A DNA stretch of 64,000 nt from Leptospira stimsonii (lineage in GTDB: Bacteria; Spirochaetota; Leptospiria; Leptospirales; Leptospiraceae): assembly GCF_003545875.1 (NCBI RefSeq), contig NZ_QHCS01000006.1, positions 47,501 through 111,500 of the forward strand, read 5' to 3'. Under the pieces are notes generated by a model. That model made no database searches and had not been told where the DNA came from. It was given only the letters and a program-made list of their open reading frames with translations. Made by a program: the position numbers and the translations under genes. The stretch's first letter is position 1. Every line of letters starts with the position of its first letter. Of this stretch, positions 31,501-40,548 are shown piece by piece.

Positions 31501-32933
31501 AGAAACGGTTTTGTTTCGACCGTCAGGACGACACCGATCATAAAACCGAGCGCGCTCAAAAAAGCGAAGAGCGACCAGTGAAGATTATCGCGAAACCGGG
31601 AAAACGATCCGGAAGATTCTTCCTTTTTCCCGATCCAGGTCGCAAAAGCCAAAACGAAGAAAACTGTCAAGAATTGAGACTGCATCGTGTATGTGGGATC
31701 GATTCCATCGGAGAAACTGAAAAGTTTTTTTAAAATTCCGAACGAAGTCTCCAAACTACGAGAACGAAAAAAAATCCAAATCAGACAAACGGTAAGAATT
31801 ACGAAAACCTGATATAGCAAATCAACTGCCTTCAGCGCGGCGGTTGAATCCATCCAGGGAAAACGCAACCGATCCCGAACAAAACGTTCCAAAACAAGAA
31901 AAGTCCCGTGCAAAAAGCCCCAGATCACAAAGTTCCAGCTCGGACCGTGCCATAGACCGCCGAGGATCATCGTGATCCAAAGATTGCGATACGTAAACAA
32001 ACCGCCGATTCGATTTCCTCCGAGGGGGATGTATAGATACTCGCGAAGCCAACCCGAAAGAGAAATATGCCAGCGCCTCCAGAAATCCGAAAAACTCTTT
32101 GCCGTATATGGAAGTCGAAAGTTGTCCGGAAGACGAACTCCAAGAAGAAGCGCAGAACCGATGGCGATGTCCGAATAACCCGAAAAGTCACAGTAAATCT
32201 GAACGGAATAGGAAAGAACTCCCATCCAAGCAAAAAGACTTGAGACTTCGTTCGGATATTGATAAGCGAAATCGGAGATGACCGAAATTCGATCCGCAAT
32301 CACCGCCTTTTTCACGAAACCCACAAGGATGAGCCAGATCGCTTCTCGAAGAGGAATGTTCTCCCAACTAAAAAGAGATCGAAGCGCGGGCAAAAGAATT
32401 CTCGCGGACACGATCGGCCCCGCGACCAACTGAGGAAAGAAGGAAAGAAAAAGGGCGTAGTGAAGGAAATTTCTTTCGGAAGGGATTTCCTTTCGATAAA
32501 CGTCGATCGAGTAGCTTAAAGATTGAAACGTATAAAACGATATTCCAACCGGTAAAACAACTCGTAACGTAGGTTCCGAAACTTCTAAACCTAAAGAGGA
32601 AAGAAGAATCCGGAACGAATCCGTAAAAAAGTGAAAGTATTTAAAAAATCCGAGAACCGATAAATTACCGAAAAGAGACAAACCGAGAAGAATCCTTCGA
32701 TTTCGAAGATTCTCCTGAGACCCCAGGGCACGACCCACAAAATAATCCAGAATCGTCGTAAAAAGGATCAAAACGCCAAAACGATAATCCCAGGAAAGAT
32801 AAAAGAGATAACTTACAAAAAGCAAAAAGTAGAGAACGAACGAACTTCTCTTTGGATAAATCGCCGTAAGGAGCCAACGGACACACCAAACGATTGCAAA
32901 AAAAAGAAAGTACTGTGGAGTCGTAAAATTCAT
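31485..32933 (-). CDS. MBOAT family O-acyltransferase
   Basis: A 482-residue polytopic membrane protein of the AlgI/DltB-type MBOAT family. Family marks are PVGISFYTFQSLSYSIDVYR, FFPQLVAGPI, IYCDFSGYSDIAIGSALLLG, FWRRWHISLSGWLREYLYIP and the catalytic His in LGGLWHGPSWNF. Such proteins move an acyl group across the inner membrane for transfer to alginate, cellulose, teichoic acid or other glycans, with an SGNH partner; the candidate partner is at 28297-29862. Acceptor unknown. Confidence 0.9.
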   Translation of the reverse strand: MNFTTPQYFLFFAIVWCVRWLLTAIYPKRSSFVLYFLLFVSYLFYLSWDYRFGVLILFTTILDYFVGRALGSQENLRNRRILLGLSLFGNLSVLGFFKYFHFFTDSFRILLSSLGLEVSEPTLRVVLPVGISFYTFQSLSYSIDVYRKEIPSERNFLHYALFLSFFPQLVAGPIVSARILLPALRSLFSWENIPLREAIWLILVGFVKKAVIADRISVISDFAYQYPNEVSSLFAWMGVLSYSVQIYCDFSGYSDIAIGSALLLGVRLPDNFRLPYTAKSFSDFWRRWHISLSGWLREYLYIPLGGNRIGGLFTYRNLWITMILGGLWHGPSWNFVIWGFLHGTFLVLERFVRDRLRFPWMDSTAALKAVDLLYQVFVILTVCLIWIFFRSRSLETSFGILKKLFSFSDGIDPTYTMQSQFLTVFFVLAFATWIGKKEESSGSFSRFRDNLHWSLFAFLSALGFMIGVVLTVETKPFLYFVF

Positions 32934-33093
32934 TGAAAGAGTTTGTGCGTCCGAATCCAGGATTCGTATAAAACCGAAATCCTCCAGTCGTTTTTCAATT
33001 CAGCGCGGATTCCGAGGAGAAAAGAATCTGAAAGATTTATCGAACGATATCATCCAATCGATCCAAAAAGCCGTTTCCGAAATTCCGGAATCG

Positions 33094-34545
33094 ATGTCAG
33101 AGGAGCTTCGATTTGAAGTGGAGATGTTTCTATCCAAGATAAAACTTTTAGGATGGAAAGAATCCAATCCACAGGAAGAGATCGATCGAGCCGAAATTCG
33201 ACAAACTCTTTTCCTATTCTTAAGAGAAGACATGGTCTATTCTCTTCAAAAAATTCTTTCGGGAACGGAGTTCGTAAACGAGTCCTTTCCCGATCTCTCT
33301 CCGATCCACAGAGAAATTTTGGCGATTCTGAAAGAATTGGGCAACTATCATCATCCGCATCCGGGGAGGGATTATTCCCGAATTTCGCTCTTAGAATCTT
33401 GGTTCCAAGGGCTTTCCAAAACATGGACATTTTCCCTGCAAAGGGTTGTGGACACGTTCCAGATCTATCGCTGGAAACTTTATTCATTCAGTAAAGATCG
33501 TCCTTTTACGTATCAAAATCCGGAACAGGTGATCCAAAGAATTCTCTCTCCCGAAAGCTCCGGTTTAAACTTCACTCAGATCTACGATGCAGAACTTCTC
33601 TTACGTAAGAATTTTCAGTTTTTTCTTCTGAGAAGAATCGGCGCCGAAAACCGACTCAAATACCTGATTTCCGCGGAAATTCTCGGAAAAGAATCGGACT
33701 CTCTGATCCAAAAGCTACACGAAGTCATATCAAACCAACTCGAACAACTGCTCAATACACGGCAGTTAGAACACGAACACATACTCAAGGAGAAACTGGA
33801 TTTAGAAAAAGAATTCCGACAGGCGGAAAAAATTCAGAAGAAATCGCTCCACGCCGACGTTCCAGGACCGGAAGAAAAAGTAAGAATCGAAATTCTCTAC
33901 AAACCGGTGCTTCCTGTGGGTGGCGACTTCTACACTGTCCGCCGGATTTCCGGCACGGAATATGGAATTTTTATCGCGGACATCTCCGGTCATGGAATTG
34001 GAGCCGCGCTCTTTTTTAACACTCTCAAGTCCAGTTTCGAAAAAAATTCCGCTTATTGGGAAAGGCCTGGGAAGCTTCTACGAAAAATCAACGACGAGGT
34101 TTATGGCAAGTTAAACGATAATTTTATCACTGGAATCTACCTCTACCTGAACGTGAAGAAAAAGACCCTTAAATACGCCAATGCCGGGCACAATAAAGGG
34201 ATTATTTTTAATCACATAGAGGCGCAAAATAAACTGCGATTCCTCTCTCCAGGCGGAAAGGTCCTTGGGATTTTTCCAAGAATGGAATACAAGGAACGAG
34301 AATTTAAACTCAAGACAGGAGATCGAATCGCCGTTTTTACAGATGGGATCCCTGAAACCCACAATCCGGATCAACAAATGCTTGGAGACCGAGAGCTTTA
34401 CCGCTGGCTCATCGCAAAAAAACCTACGACTGAAGAAAACCTCCCTCTCTCGATCATTCAAAGGATTGAAAAAGACCTTTCTACCTTTCGCGGAGATCCT
34501 CGAGCAGAGGACGATATATGCTTAATTATAATCGATATATTGTAA
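33094..34545 (+). CDS. SpoIIE/RsbU-type PP2C phosphatase
   Basis: A protein of at least 483 residues. Residues 1-240 are a helical sensory or dimerisation region ending in a coiled coil; about 245-483 is a PP2C-like SpoIIE domain with metal-binding Asp in PVGGDFYTV and ADISGHGIGAALF, then YANAGHNKG, FTDGIPET and DDICLIII. It would dephosphorylate a STAS antagonist in a partner-switching pathway. The ATG at 33094 has no ribosome site, and the frame is open to CTG 33028, which has GAGGAG eight bases upstream; the true start may be there. Divergent from the MBOAT gene. Confidence 0.87.
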   Translation: MSEELRFEVEMFLSKIKLLGWKESNPQEEIDRAEIRQTLFLFLREDMVYSLQKILSGTEFVNESFPDLSPIHREILAILKELGNYHHPHPGRDYSRISLLESWFQGLSKTWTFSLQRVVDTFQIYRWKLYSFSKDRPFTYQNPEQVIQRILSPESSGLNFTQIYDAELLLRKNFQFFLLRRIGAENRLKYLISAEILGKESDSLIQKLHEVISNQLEQLLNTRQLEHEHILKEKLDLEKEFRQAEKIQKKSLHADVPGPEEKVRIEILYKPVLPVGGDFYTVRRISGTEYGIFIADISGHGIGAALFFNTLKSSFEKNSAYWERPGKLLRKINDEVYGKLNDNFITGIYLYLNVKKKTLKYANAGHNKGIIFNHIEAQNKLRFLSPGGKVLGIFPRMEYKEREFKLKTGDRIAVFTDGIPETHNPDQQMLGDRELYRWLIAKKPTTEENLPLSIIQRIEKDLSTFRGDPRAEDDICLIIIDIL

Positions 34546-34596
34546 TTTGATTATTTTTAATCTTTTATATTTACATATAATAAATCATTATTTAAA

Positions 34597-34812
34597 TCAA
34601 ACCGTCCACTTATTTTTTACGCCGCAATTTGGGCAGAAAGCAGCAATCTCTGCCTTAACGCGCCTTCCTTTCGGAGTTTCTACCTTTCCAATTGCCACGA
34701 ATTCAAAATCGACGCCTTCCGGGACATAATGACCCGCTCCGTATTTCGCGGAGCCTTCAATCATATAGGAACAGGCATGACAGCGGACTCTTAATTTTAT
34801 TACTTCAGCCAT
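34597..34812 (-). CDS. small zinc-ribbon protein
   Basis: A 71-residue protein with two CxxC pairs (CHAC near residue 13 and CPNCG near the C-terminus), which together could bind one zinc ion. The central part is YGAGHYVPEGVDFEFVAIGK. ATG 34812 was preferred to an extension to 34878. The family is not recognised; it may be a regulatory or scaffold Zn-ribbon. Upstream (34813-35362) there is a gap of about 550 bases with no supported gene. Confidence 0.65.
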   Translation of the reverse strand: MAEVIKLRVRCHACSYMIEGSAKYGAGHYVPEGVDFEFVAIGKVETPKGRRVKAEIAAFCPNCGVKNKWTV

Positions 34813-34879
34813 GAGTTTGGTCTCTATTCTCTGGATTCCAGCGCCATTCGTAAAACACTTTTCCTGCCAGCCCTTCATT

Positions 34880-35362
34880 TGCAGGAACTCTTCCTACACA
34901 TGACATTGTGGCGTCTATTTGAACTCAAGTTAAGTGCAAATAGCTGTTGTCGTTTTCGGATCGGGCCGAAAGGTATGGTGGCTCTATAAGACCTCTATGA
35001 AACTTCTCCCTGGAACTTGCACCTGCCCGTTTTTCGTCGTTTCCGAATAGGGGCAGTTACTTCGATTCTTTTTTTCCAGCAGATTGGATGGAGTTAATTT
35101 CTGGAATTTTTTTCACAGAGACCGGACATCCTTCCCGTCTACCCGGTTACGGCTTAAGGCCTTTGGTTAAAGTCTGGTTAAAGTCGAAAATCCGGCACCT
35201 CCTGTAAAAGACCGACGTTCTCGTTGATTAGAAACTGACTAAAAATGAGCAATATATTTAAGAGACATAGTTTTTTCACCCACCTTCAATTCGGAGAAAA
35301 CCATTTCTTTGGCAATTTGCCCGCGACGGGACGGTGAGATCAAAAATGCCCAAATTTTAGCA
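34880..35362. other. intergenic stretch at the left edge of the replicon-maintenance region
   Basis: No supported gene. The sequence CCCGTTTTTCG recurs here (35028) and at 35454, and a related ATTTGCCCGTTTTTC at 36984. The stretch ends at the first parS-like palindrome. A 115-codon plus-strand ORF from 35362 is antisense to the real gene at 35510-35890. Confidence 0.4.
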
Positions 35363-35378
35363 TGTCGGACATCCGGCA
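35363..35378. promoter_or_regulatory. parS-like palindrome, copy 1 (imperfect)
   Basis: TGTCGGACATCCGGCA differs at two positions from the perfect 16-base palindrome at 39461. It lies 130 bases beyond the 3' end of the minus-strand gene at 35510 and 4.4 kb before parA. Its role as a ParB-binding centromere site is inferred from similarity to the two copies next to parA. Confidence 0.5.
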
Positions 35379-35509
35379 CTTCTACAACTGCCCGCACTCA
35401 GGCGCTCAAGGCGGGAAATTGACAGGTTCGGCCATTTTCTGTCCGCAAGCGCCCGTTTTTCGGCATTTAGGAAATTTGTTTTTCGCCCTGTGCGCCGCAC
35501 TGGGCCTTT

Positions 35510-35890
35510 TTAGCGTTTTATTGCTTTTTTGGAGGAAGTTTTTTTTGCGTTGGTTTTTGGAGGCTCGGGAGAAGGCCCATTTTGTTTTTCGGAAGCCTTC
35601 GAATGTGACGGCGCATCAAAGTTCGTGTCGATCCCCTGCTTTCGGTTTCTTTTTACCATATACACAAAATGTCTTATGTATTGGCCATAGGGTTCCGGGA
35701 GTGTTTTAGGATCGAAGTCGGTCGGATTGTCCAAAAGAGATTTTACTACGACCTGGCTCAAGTCCTCTTTGCTAGTCATCATAATCGTCTCTAGACGTTT
35801 ACAAATTTCGTAATCATTTACTTCGAGAGACATCTTTTTCATTGCATTGAGCAACTTTTGAAAAGAGGACCGTTTCACTTTGGAAGCCAT
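35510..35890 (-). CDS. small basic hypothetical protein
   Basis: A 126-residue protein: a helical N-terminal domain (about residues 1-85) and a disordered Lys/Ser/Pro-rich tail. No signal peptide. ATG 35890 lies two codons inside a TTG alternative. I recognise no family. It is the last gene of four on this strand that end near the first parS-like site; a DNA-binding role would fit its charge but is not shown. Confidence 0.65.
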   Translation of the reverse strand: MASKVKRSSFQKLLNAMKKMSLEVNDYEICKRLETIMMTSKEDLSQVVVKSLLDNPTDFDPKTLPEPYGQYIRHFVYMVKRNRKQGIDTNFDAPSHSKASEKQNGPSPEPPKTNAKKTSSKKAIKR

Positions 35891-35937
35891 AGACAAAGAT
35901 TTTCAACCTCGGGCTGAAAAACAAACAAATTTAGATT

Positions 35938-36969
35938 TTATCCGACCTGCGAATTAGGAGGAAAGAATTTCTTGGAAGATGAGGGATTTGATTTTTCTTG
36001 AAGTTCGTTTTTAACGAAAGAACGGCGCGAACCCATTTTTTCGATTTGTTCTAGTTCCCAGGAAGGTTCCATGGAGGACAGGAACTCCCGCAAACTTCTT
36101 TGAAAGTAGGCAGGAATGGTGACTTCACTATTGCTCGACTCCCAATTCTCCATCGCTGAAGTTCTCTGCGAAAAGAGCGGAAATCTACCCAAATCCTCAA
36201 GTGATTGTCCCGTTGTTTTAAAGGTTCGAACGAAATCCCATTCCGTAGGCCCAGAATTTTGATCTTCCGAGATCGGCGTATTCATTCTCCTGAAACCGGA
36301 AACAAACCGAGCGGGCTCTTTAGACCACAAATCCAATCTTAAAGCCAGAGGGAAATAGCCAAAATTCTTACTCCGCGCAATGGCAAAAAACTCCTGCTCT
36401 CTATCTAAGGAACAGGAATTCTCTCCCGCTAAAAGGTGCAGAACAAGGGAACACTCTTCCGATCCGGTTTGGAAAATAGAGCGAGCTTCGTTTTTACGAT
36501 CCTTTTTCACAGAAGAGTTTTCAAGAACCCTTGGCATTTGGTGAGCCATTCGAGAGGCGGAAACGTCTTCGGATAGAAATGATAAAAGGGCGTGGCTAAA
36601 AACAAAATCGCCGGTGCGCAAAACGGAAACGCAAATATTCCCATTTTTATTCCACCTTTCGTCGCCGGTTTGCGCAAAGGAGGAAGAAGTGGGATTCTGA
36701 ATTTTCAACGACGAGGTTTTTGAGATTTTATTTTTAGAAGAAAAGTTCGCTCGATTCTTCTGAGAGAAAGGAGAAACTTCCCAATCCAGATCGATATTGC
36801 CGACCAAGGGAGCGGAAAGAACGCGATTCACTTCCGACTGATGAATCGATTTTTCCGGAACTTCCGAAATCTCGGTTTCTTCGGCGGACAAGGTTCCGGA
36901 CATACCGAGCCCGAGAGACCCGATAAGCAAGATTTGTGCCAAAAAATTTATTTGAGATCGAAAAAACAT
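35938..36969 (-). CDS. exported hypothetical protein
   Basis: A 343-residue protein with an N-terminal signal peptide (hydrophobic core AQILLIGSLGLGMSG, likely cut after LSA). The mature part is polar, low in obvious domains and has two Cys pairs in the middle. No family recognised. Its codon and residue makeup (many Ser, Phe, Arg) is like its neighbours. Same strand as the genes on both sides. Confidence 0.6.
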   Translation of the reverse strand: MFFRSQINFLAQILLIGSLGLGMSGTLSAEETEISEVPEKSIHQSEVNRVLSAPLVGNIDLDWEVSPFSQKNRANFSSKNKISKTSSLKIQNPTSSSFAQTGDERWNKNGNICVSVLRTGDFVFSHALLSFLSEDVSASRMAHQMPRVLENSSVKKDRKNEARSIFQTGSEECSLVLHLLAGENSCSLDREQEFFAIARSKNFGYFPLALRLDLWSKEPARFVSGFRRMNTPISEDQNSGPTEWDFVRTFKTTGQSLEDLGRFPLFSQRTSAMENWESSNSEVTIPAYFQRSLREFLSSMEPSWELEQIEKMGSRRSFVKNELQEKSNPSSSKKFFPPNSQVG

Positions 36970-37051
36970 AGCAATTTTCTTTAATTTGCCCGTTTTTCAG
37001 GAAAAAGGAAGCATTTTTTCACCATTTTCGGTGTTTTTTTAAGAATTTTCC

Positions 37052-38065
37052 TTACGCGCTCTTTCGGAAAAACCGCTTCACACGGAGCTTCCATTCCCAA
37101 AGAATAATTCCTTTTTCCTCTTCTTCGGCTCGCTCTTGTTCTTTTTCCAAAAGCGCGTAACACATACTTGCAATCTCCGGACCAAAATTCTTCTCGAGTT
37201 CGATTTCGAATTCGGGAACTTTCATTTCTAAGATTAATTCCGCAAGACGAAACCCTTCATCCAAACTTTGAAGTTTTGGTTTTATTTGTTTGAGTTCCTC
37301 TTTTTCAAATTCATTCCGAATCATAACCGAGAAAAAAGTTCGAATAAAAGAGACCTCTTCCGGCTTTAATTGAAAATCGAGAAGAAGTTGTTTTACCTTT
37401 TCTATGTCCATTCTTCGCAAATGAATCCGAGCCAAGAAGACCGGATTTCCGGAATGGATATTCAAATTTCCGGAATCCATAATATCCGCCGCGCGCACTC
37501 GGTTGAAATCTACGATTCCGGATTCTTTTCCCTTTGTGACTTCTGCGGGAGCGGCTTCCGCCGCTTTGTGAAGTGCGACTTTTTTGCGAACGATCAACAT
37601 GTTTAGAGCCGGAAAACGGATCTTCAAAGTGATCAAATCCTGTCGAGGATAGGATTCATCCAAGACCAAATGATGCATTTCAACGCCCTCGTCCCGAGAA
37701 CGAATTAAGTCTTCGTTATTTTGAAAATGATACACAACAACGGGAAGAACGTCGCAATCGCTCCCCGAATTGAGAAAAATAGTTCGAACCTCGTTCCCGG
37801 TATTGGAATGTTGATATGGAATTACGAGTTTTCCTTGTTTTACGTTCACGAAACTCAATTCTCCCAGACGAAAATGGGCCAGATTGAATTCCGAACCTAA
37901 AAAAACGACTCTGGGAACAGCCACGACAATCGAGCTATTTTTGGCTCCTCGAGGAACTTCGGGACCTTTTTGGGTAAAAACCACATAGGTCATTTTCGCC
38001 AAACGAACTTTGACTAAAAATCCACCCGGGGTTTTCCGCTCTTCGTATAAAGAATCAAGATCCAC
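37052..38065 (-). CDS. hypothetical protein in the par-flanking module
   Basis: A 337-residue protein starting with GTG, three bases after the stop of the Fis-type regulator gene and with AGGT six bases upstream, so the two are coupled. The first 150 residues look beta-rich with pattern SSIVVAVPRVVFLGSEFNL and LRxxDLITLKIRFP, loosely like PilZ-type domains, but without the RxxxR and DxSxxG marks. The last 130 residues are helical and acidic, with a basic C-terminus RVKRFFRKSA. Not recognised. Confidence 0.65.
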   Translation of the reverse strand: MDLDSLYEERKTPGGFLVKVRLAKMTYVVFTQKGPEVPRGAKNSSIVVAVPRVVFLGSEFNLAHFRLGELSFVNVKQGKLVIPYQHSNTGNEVRTIFLNSGSDCDVLPVVVYHFQNNEDLIRSRDEGVEMHHLVLDESYPRQDLITLKIRFPALNMLIVRKKVALHKAAEAAPAEVTKGKESGIVDFNRVRAADIMDSGNLNIHSGNPVFLARIHLRRMDIEKVKQLLLDFQLKPEEVSFIRTFFSVMIRNEFEKEELKQIKPKLQSLDEGFRLAELILEMKVPEFEIELEKNFGPEIASMCYALLEKEQERAEEEEKGIILWEWKLRVKRFFRKSA

Positions 38066-38068
38066 TTT

Positions 38069-39436
38069 TTAACCTATCTCCAACTGCTTCAGTTTGTATT
38101 GCAAGGAACCTCGGGAAATTCCGAGGGCCTTCGCCATTCGAATCTGGTTTCCGCCAAACAATTTATGGGCCAGAAGAATTTTTTGTCTTTCGACAGCCTC
38201 GACTGCCCGGCGAAGATCCAAGTCTTCCGAATCCGGAATCGTTAAAATTCGATCCTTGCGATCTTTTTTTTCCTGGATTCCGATCTCGGAACCGGAGGAA
38301 CTCAAGATAGATTCTTCCAAAAGATTACGCAAGCCGGAAAGATTATTCCTAAAATCCATTCGGAGAATCTTGCCCAGATTATCCTCCGAAAGCCGAAGGT
38401 CCTCTCGACCCAAAGATTCCTTAAGTTCCTCTAAGAGAAACCGAACCAGAGATTCTTTTTGCGAAGAATTTAGGTCCGCAAATTCAGGAACGGAAATCGT
38501 CCTCTGAAGAAGAAATTCTCGAAAAGGTCTAAAAATTTCGTTGGGATCCGATCCACTTGTCTCCGTAAAAATGAGACGAAATGGACTCGATTCTCCAGAT
38601 AGAATTTTGAAGAAGAATTTTTGTTGGACCGAAGTAAATTTCTGCGCACCTTCGATTAGAATCGTACCGGAATTTGTCATCCGAGACCATTCCTCAAAAG
38701 ACTTTTCGAGTTTTGAAATTTGTTCCGGCAAAAACCCTAAAACGAGAATCCCTTTTTCCGGACTCAAGGTCCGATGAATCCATTTCCCAAGAGTCTTTTT
38801 CCCCGCACCGGAAGAGCCCAAAATTCGGACCCAAGAACTTCTTTTGAGCCAATCCGGAACGACGGCAACCTCACATATTTCCGCCAAAAATTCGCCGACA
38901 TTTTCTTTTCGGGGAAACTCGGGACGAAGAATGGAAGAAGAAGACGAAGCTTTTAGAACGGAAAGATCAGGGAGAGGACTTTCGGAAATTTTTTTCGCAA
39001 CCAAACCCCAAAGAGCAAGAATCGCATCCGAAGGCTTTTCTAAAAACTCGGCCAGAAAAAACCCGTCCAAGAAAGATTCTCCACGGATTCCAATAACCAA
39101 ACAACCGGTAGCCCGAGAATCAAAAAGATCGTGGTCCTTAGCGGAAAACCAGAGGGGAAAATTTTCCCGATTCAAGGTCTCCAGATTTCCCGTAGCACGG
39201 GATAAAAAGGAATAAAAAAAACCATTTTCGTCGTAGCCGACGGCGGAAACTTCTTCCAGGGTTTTGCCCTGATCAAAGCTAAACGTAAGGACTCCGCAAA
39301 GCGCATCTGAAAGCCGAATCCAATCTTCAAAAGCTTTTGAGAAATCTTCTTTTTTACGCAAAGAAGAAGAATTTTCGGAAAACAAAAGATTGAGAAGAGA
39401 CGGATGCACAAAGGGAAGATGTTTAAAATTAAGCAT
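38069..39436 (-). CDS. degenerate sigma-54-activator-like protein with Fis-type HTH
   Basis: A 455-residue protein. Residues 1-160 look like a GAF-type sensory domain; about 200-370 form an AAA+ domain with a changed Walker A (ILGSSGAGKKT, 206-215) and Walker B replaced by GTILIEGAQ; residues 415-455 are a Fis-family HTH ending GISRGSLQYKLKQL. The GAFTGA loop needed to contact sigma-54 is absent. So it may bind DNA without activating sigma-54 promoters. The gene starts 25 bases from a parS-like palindrome and is divergent from parA. Confidence 0.75.
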   Translation of the reverse strand: MLNFKHLPFVHPSLLNLLFSENSSSLRKKEDFSKAFEDWIRLSDALCGVLTFSFDQGKTLEEVSAVGYDENGFFYSFLSRATGNLETLNRENFPLWFSAKDHDLFDSRATGCLVIGIRGESFLDGFFLAEFLEKPSDAILALWGLVAKKISESPLPDLSVLKASSSSSILRPEFPRKENVGEFLAEICEVAVVPDWLKRSSWVRILGSSGAGKKTLGKWIHRTLSPEKGILVLGFLPEQISKLEKSFEEWSRMTNSGTILIEGAQKFTSVQQKFFFKILSGESSPFRLIFTETSGSDPNEIFRPFREFLLQRTISVPEFADLNSSQKESLVRFLLEELKESLGREDLRLSEDNLGKILRMDFRNNLSGLRNLLEESILSSSGSEIGIQEKKDRKDRILTIPDSEDLDLRRAVEAVERQKILLAHKLFGGNQIRMAKALGISRGSLQYKLKQLEIG

Positions 39437-39460
39437 CCTGTCAACTAAGTACAGATCCGA

Positions 39461-39476
39461 TGTCGGACGTCCGACA
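39461..39476. promoter_or_regulatory. parS-like palindrome, copy 2 (perfect)
   Basis: TGTCGGACGTCCGACA is a perfect 16-base palindrome, preceded by GATCCGA. It lies in the shared upstream region of parA (plus strand) and the Fis-HTH gene (minus strand). Best candidate for the ParB-binding centromere of this replicon; it could also repress both promoters. Confidence 0.65.
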
Positions 39477-39759
39477 AACGAAACTTTGAATTCTTTTTTA
39501 ACGAAAAAGGAGCCAATTTTAGATAAATGATTGAAGATAAAAAACCTTAACTCTATCTGGAAACGGAGTCACAAAAGAAGATTGCTTCGTTCGTTTTTAA
39601 TAAAAATTAACTTCGAAAAAAGGCAAGTTCGCGAACCGCGTTCCCCAAAAAAGACCTTCGGATTCAAACAGCGACTCCTCTTCTTAGGTCGCGAAAGCGC
39701 AGAAATTTTCGAAAATCAAAATTCTTATCAATCAAAATTCCGTCTTGATAAGGATTCGA

Positions 39760-39775
39760 TGTCGGATGTCCGACA
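39760..39775. promoter_or_regulatory. parS-like palindrome, copy 3
   Basis: TGTCGGATGTCCGACA, one change from copy 2, preceded by GATTCGA and 20 bases before the parA start codon. The position fits autoregulation of parAB as well as partition. The gap between copies 2 and 3 is AT-rich and has only a weak basic ORF (39531-39779) that I do not support. Confidence 0.65.
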
Positions 39776-39795
39776 ATAGAATATAAGGTAGAATC

Positions 39796-40548
39796 ATGAT
39801 AGTTGTATCCATTGCAAACCAGAAGGGCGGAGAAGGAAAAACGACCACTTCTCTCAATTTGTCCATGGGGCTCGCGAGAAGAGGAAAAAAAACCTTGCTC
39901 GTCGACATTGACCCCCAGGCGAACTCGACTGGAATTTTTATCAACCCGGAAACTCTGGATAAATCCATGCACGGAGTTTTTAACTCCAGAATGAGTATCA
40001 AAGAAATCATGGTAGATACCAAACTCCCGAACCTTTTCTTAGCACCCTCAAAGACAAACCTAGCAGAGGTGGAAACCCTATCCGGGAGTTCCGTGGACGC
40101 GCCCTATATTTTGAGAGACGCTCTCCAAGGACTGGAAGGATTCGATTTTTGCATCATCGATTGCCCGCCCAGCCTTTCGATCTTTACGATCAACGCCTTG
40201 GTCGGCTCGAATTACGTAATCATTCCTCTTCAGGCTGAAAAATTTTCGGTGGATGGAATTGTCGGACTTCAACAGACGATCACGAGTATTAAAAAAAGAA
40301 TCAACCCCAACCTTGAAATTTTGGGTGCGCTCATCACACAACTCAAACCCCAAACCCTTTTGACAAAAACCATCGTCCCGGTATTGACAAAATACTTTCG
40401 AATCTTTGAGACGAGCATTTCCGATGGAGTCGCCGTCGGAGAATCTCATCTGGCAAAAAAATCCGTATTCGAATACAATAAGTCGAGTAAGCAGGCACAA
40501 GAATACGAAGGTTTTATTGAGGAGTTTTTGAATGAGCTCAAAAAGTAA
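39796..40548 (+). CDS. parA: ParA-family partition ATPase
   Basis: A 250-residue ParA/Soj ATPase without an N-terminal HTH (type Ib or chromosomal length). The deviant Walker A is NQKGGEGKTTTS, where the usual V in KGGVGKT is E; next come LLVDIDPQANST, the Walker B region FDFCIIDCPPSLS and IIPLQAEKFSVDG. It would form ATP-dependent gradients on the nucleoid that separate sister replicons bound by ParB. It overlaps parB by 17 bases. Upstream palindromes are candidate parS sites. Confidence 0.95.
   Translation: MIVVSIANQKGGEGKTTTSLNLSMGLARRGKKTLLVDIDPQANSTGIFINPETLDKSMHGVFNSRMSIKEIMVDTKLPNLFLAPSKTNLAEVETLSGSSVDAPYILRDALQGLEGFDFCIIDCPPSLSIFTINALVGSNYVIIPLQAEKFSVDGIVGLQQTITSIKKRINPNLEILGALITQLKPQTLLTKTIVPVLTKYFRIFETSISDGVAVGESHLAKKSVFEYNKSSKQAQEYEGFIEEFLNELKK

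Noticed and set aside
34920..35000. Possible tRNA-like folding in the gap left of the parS-like site
   Set aside because: No T-loop GTTCRA box or acceptor stem could be built.
35362..35709. 115-codon plus-strand ORF with a hydrophobic centre
   Set aside because: Its second half is antisense to the gene at 35510-35890 and its first codons are the parS-like palindrome; no ribosome site.
39531..39779. 82-codon very basic ORF between the parS-like sites
   Set aside because: Begins with a TTG without ribosome site, runs through a palindrome and shows no family resemblance.
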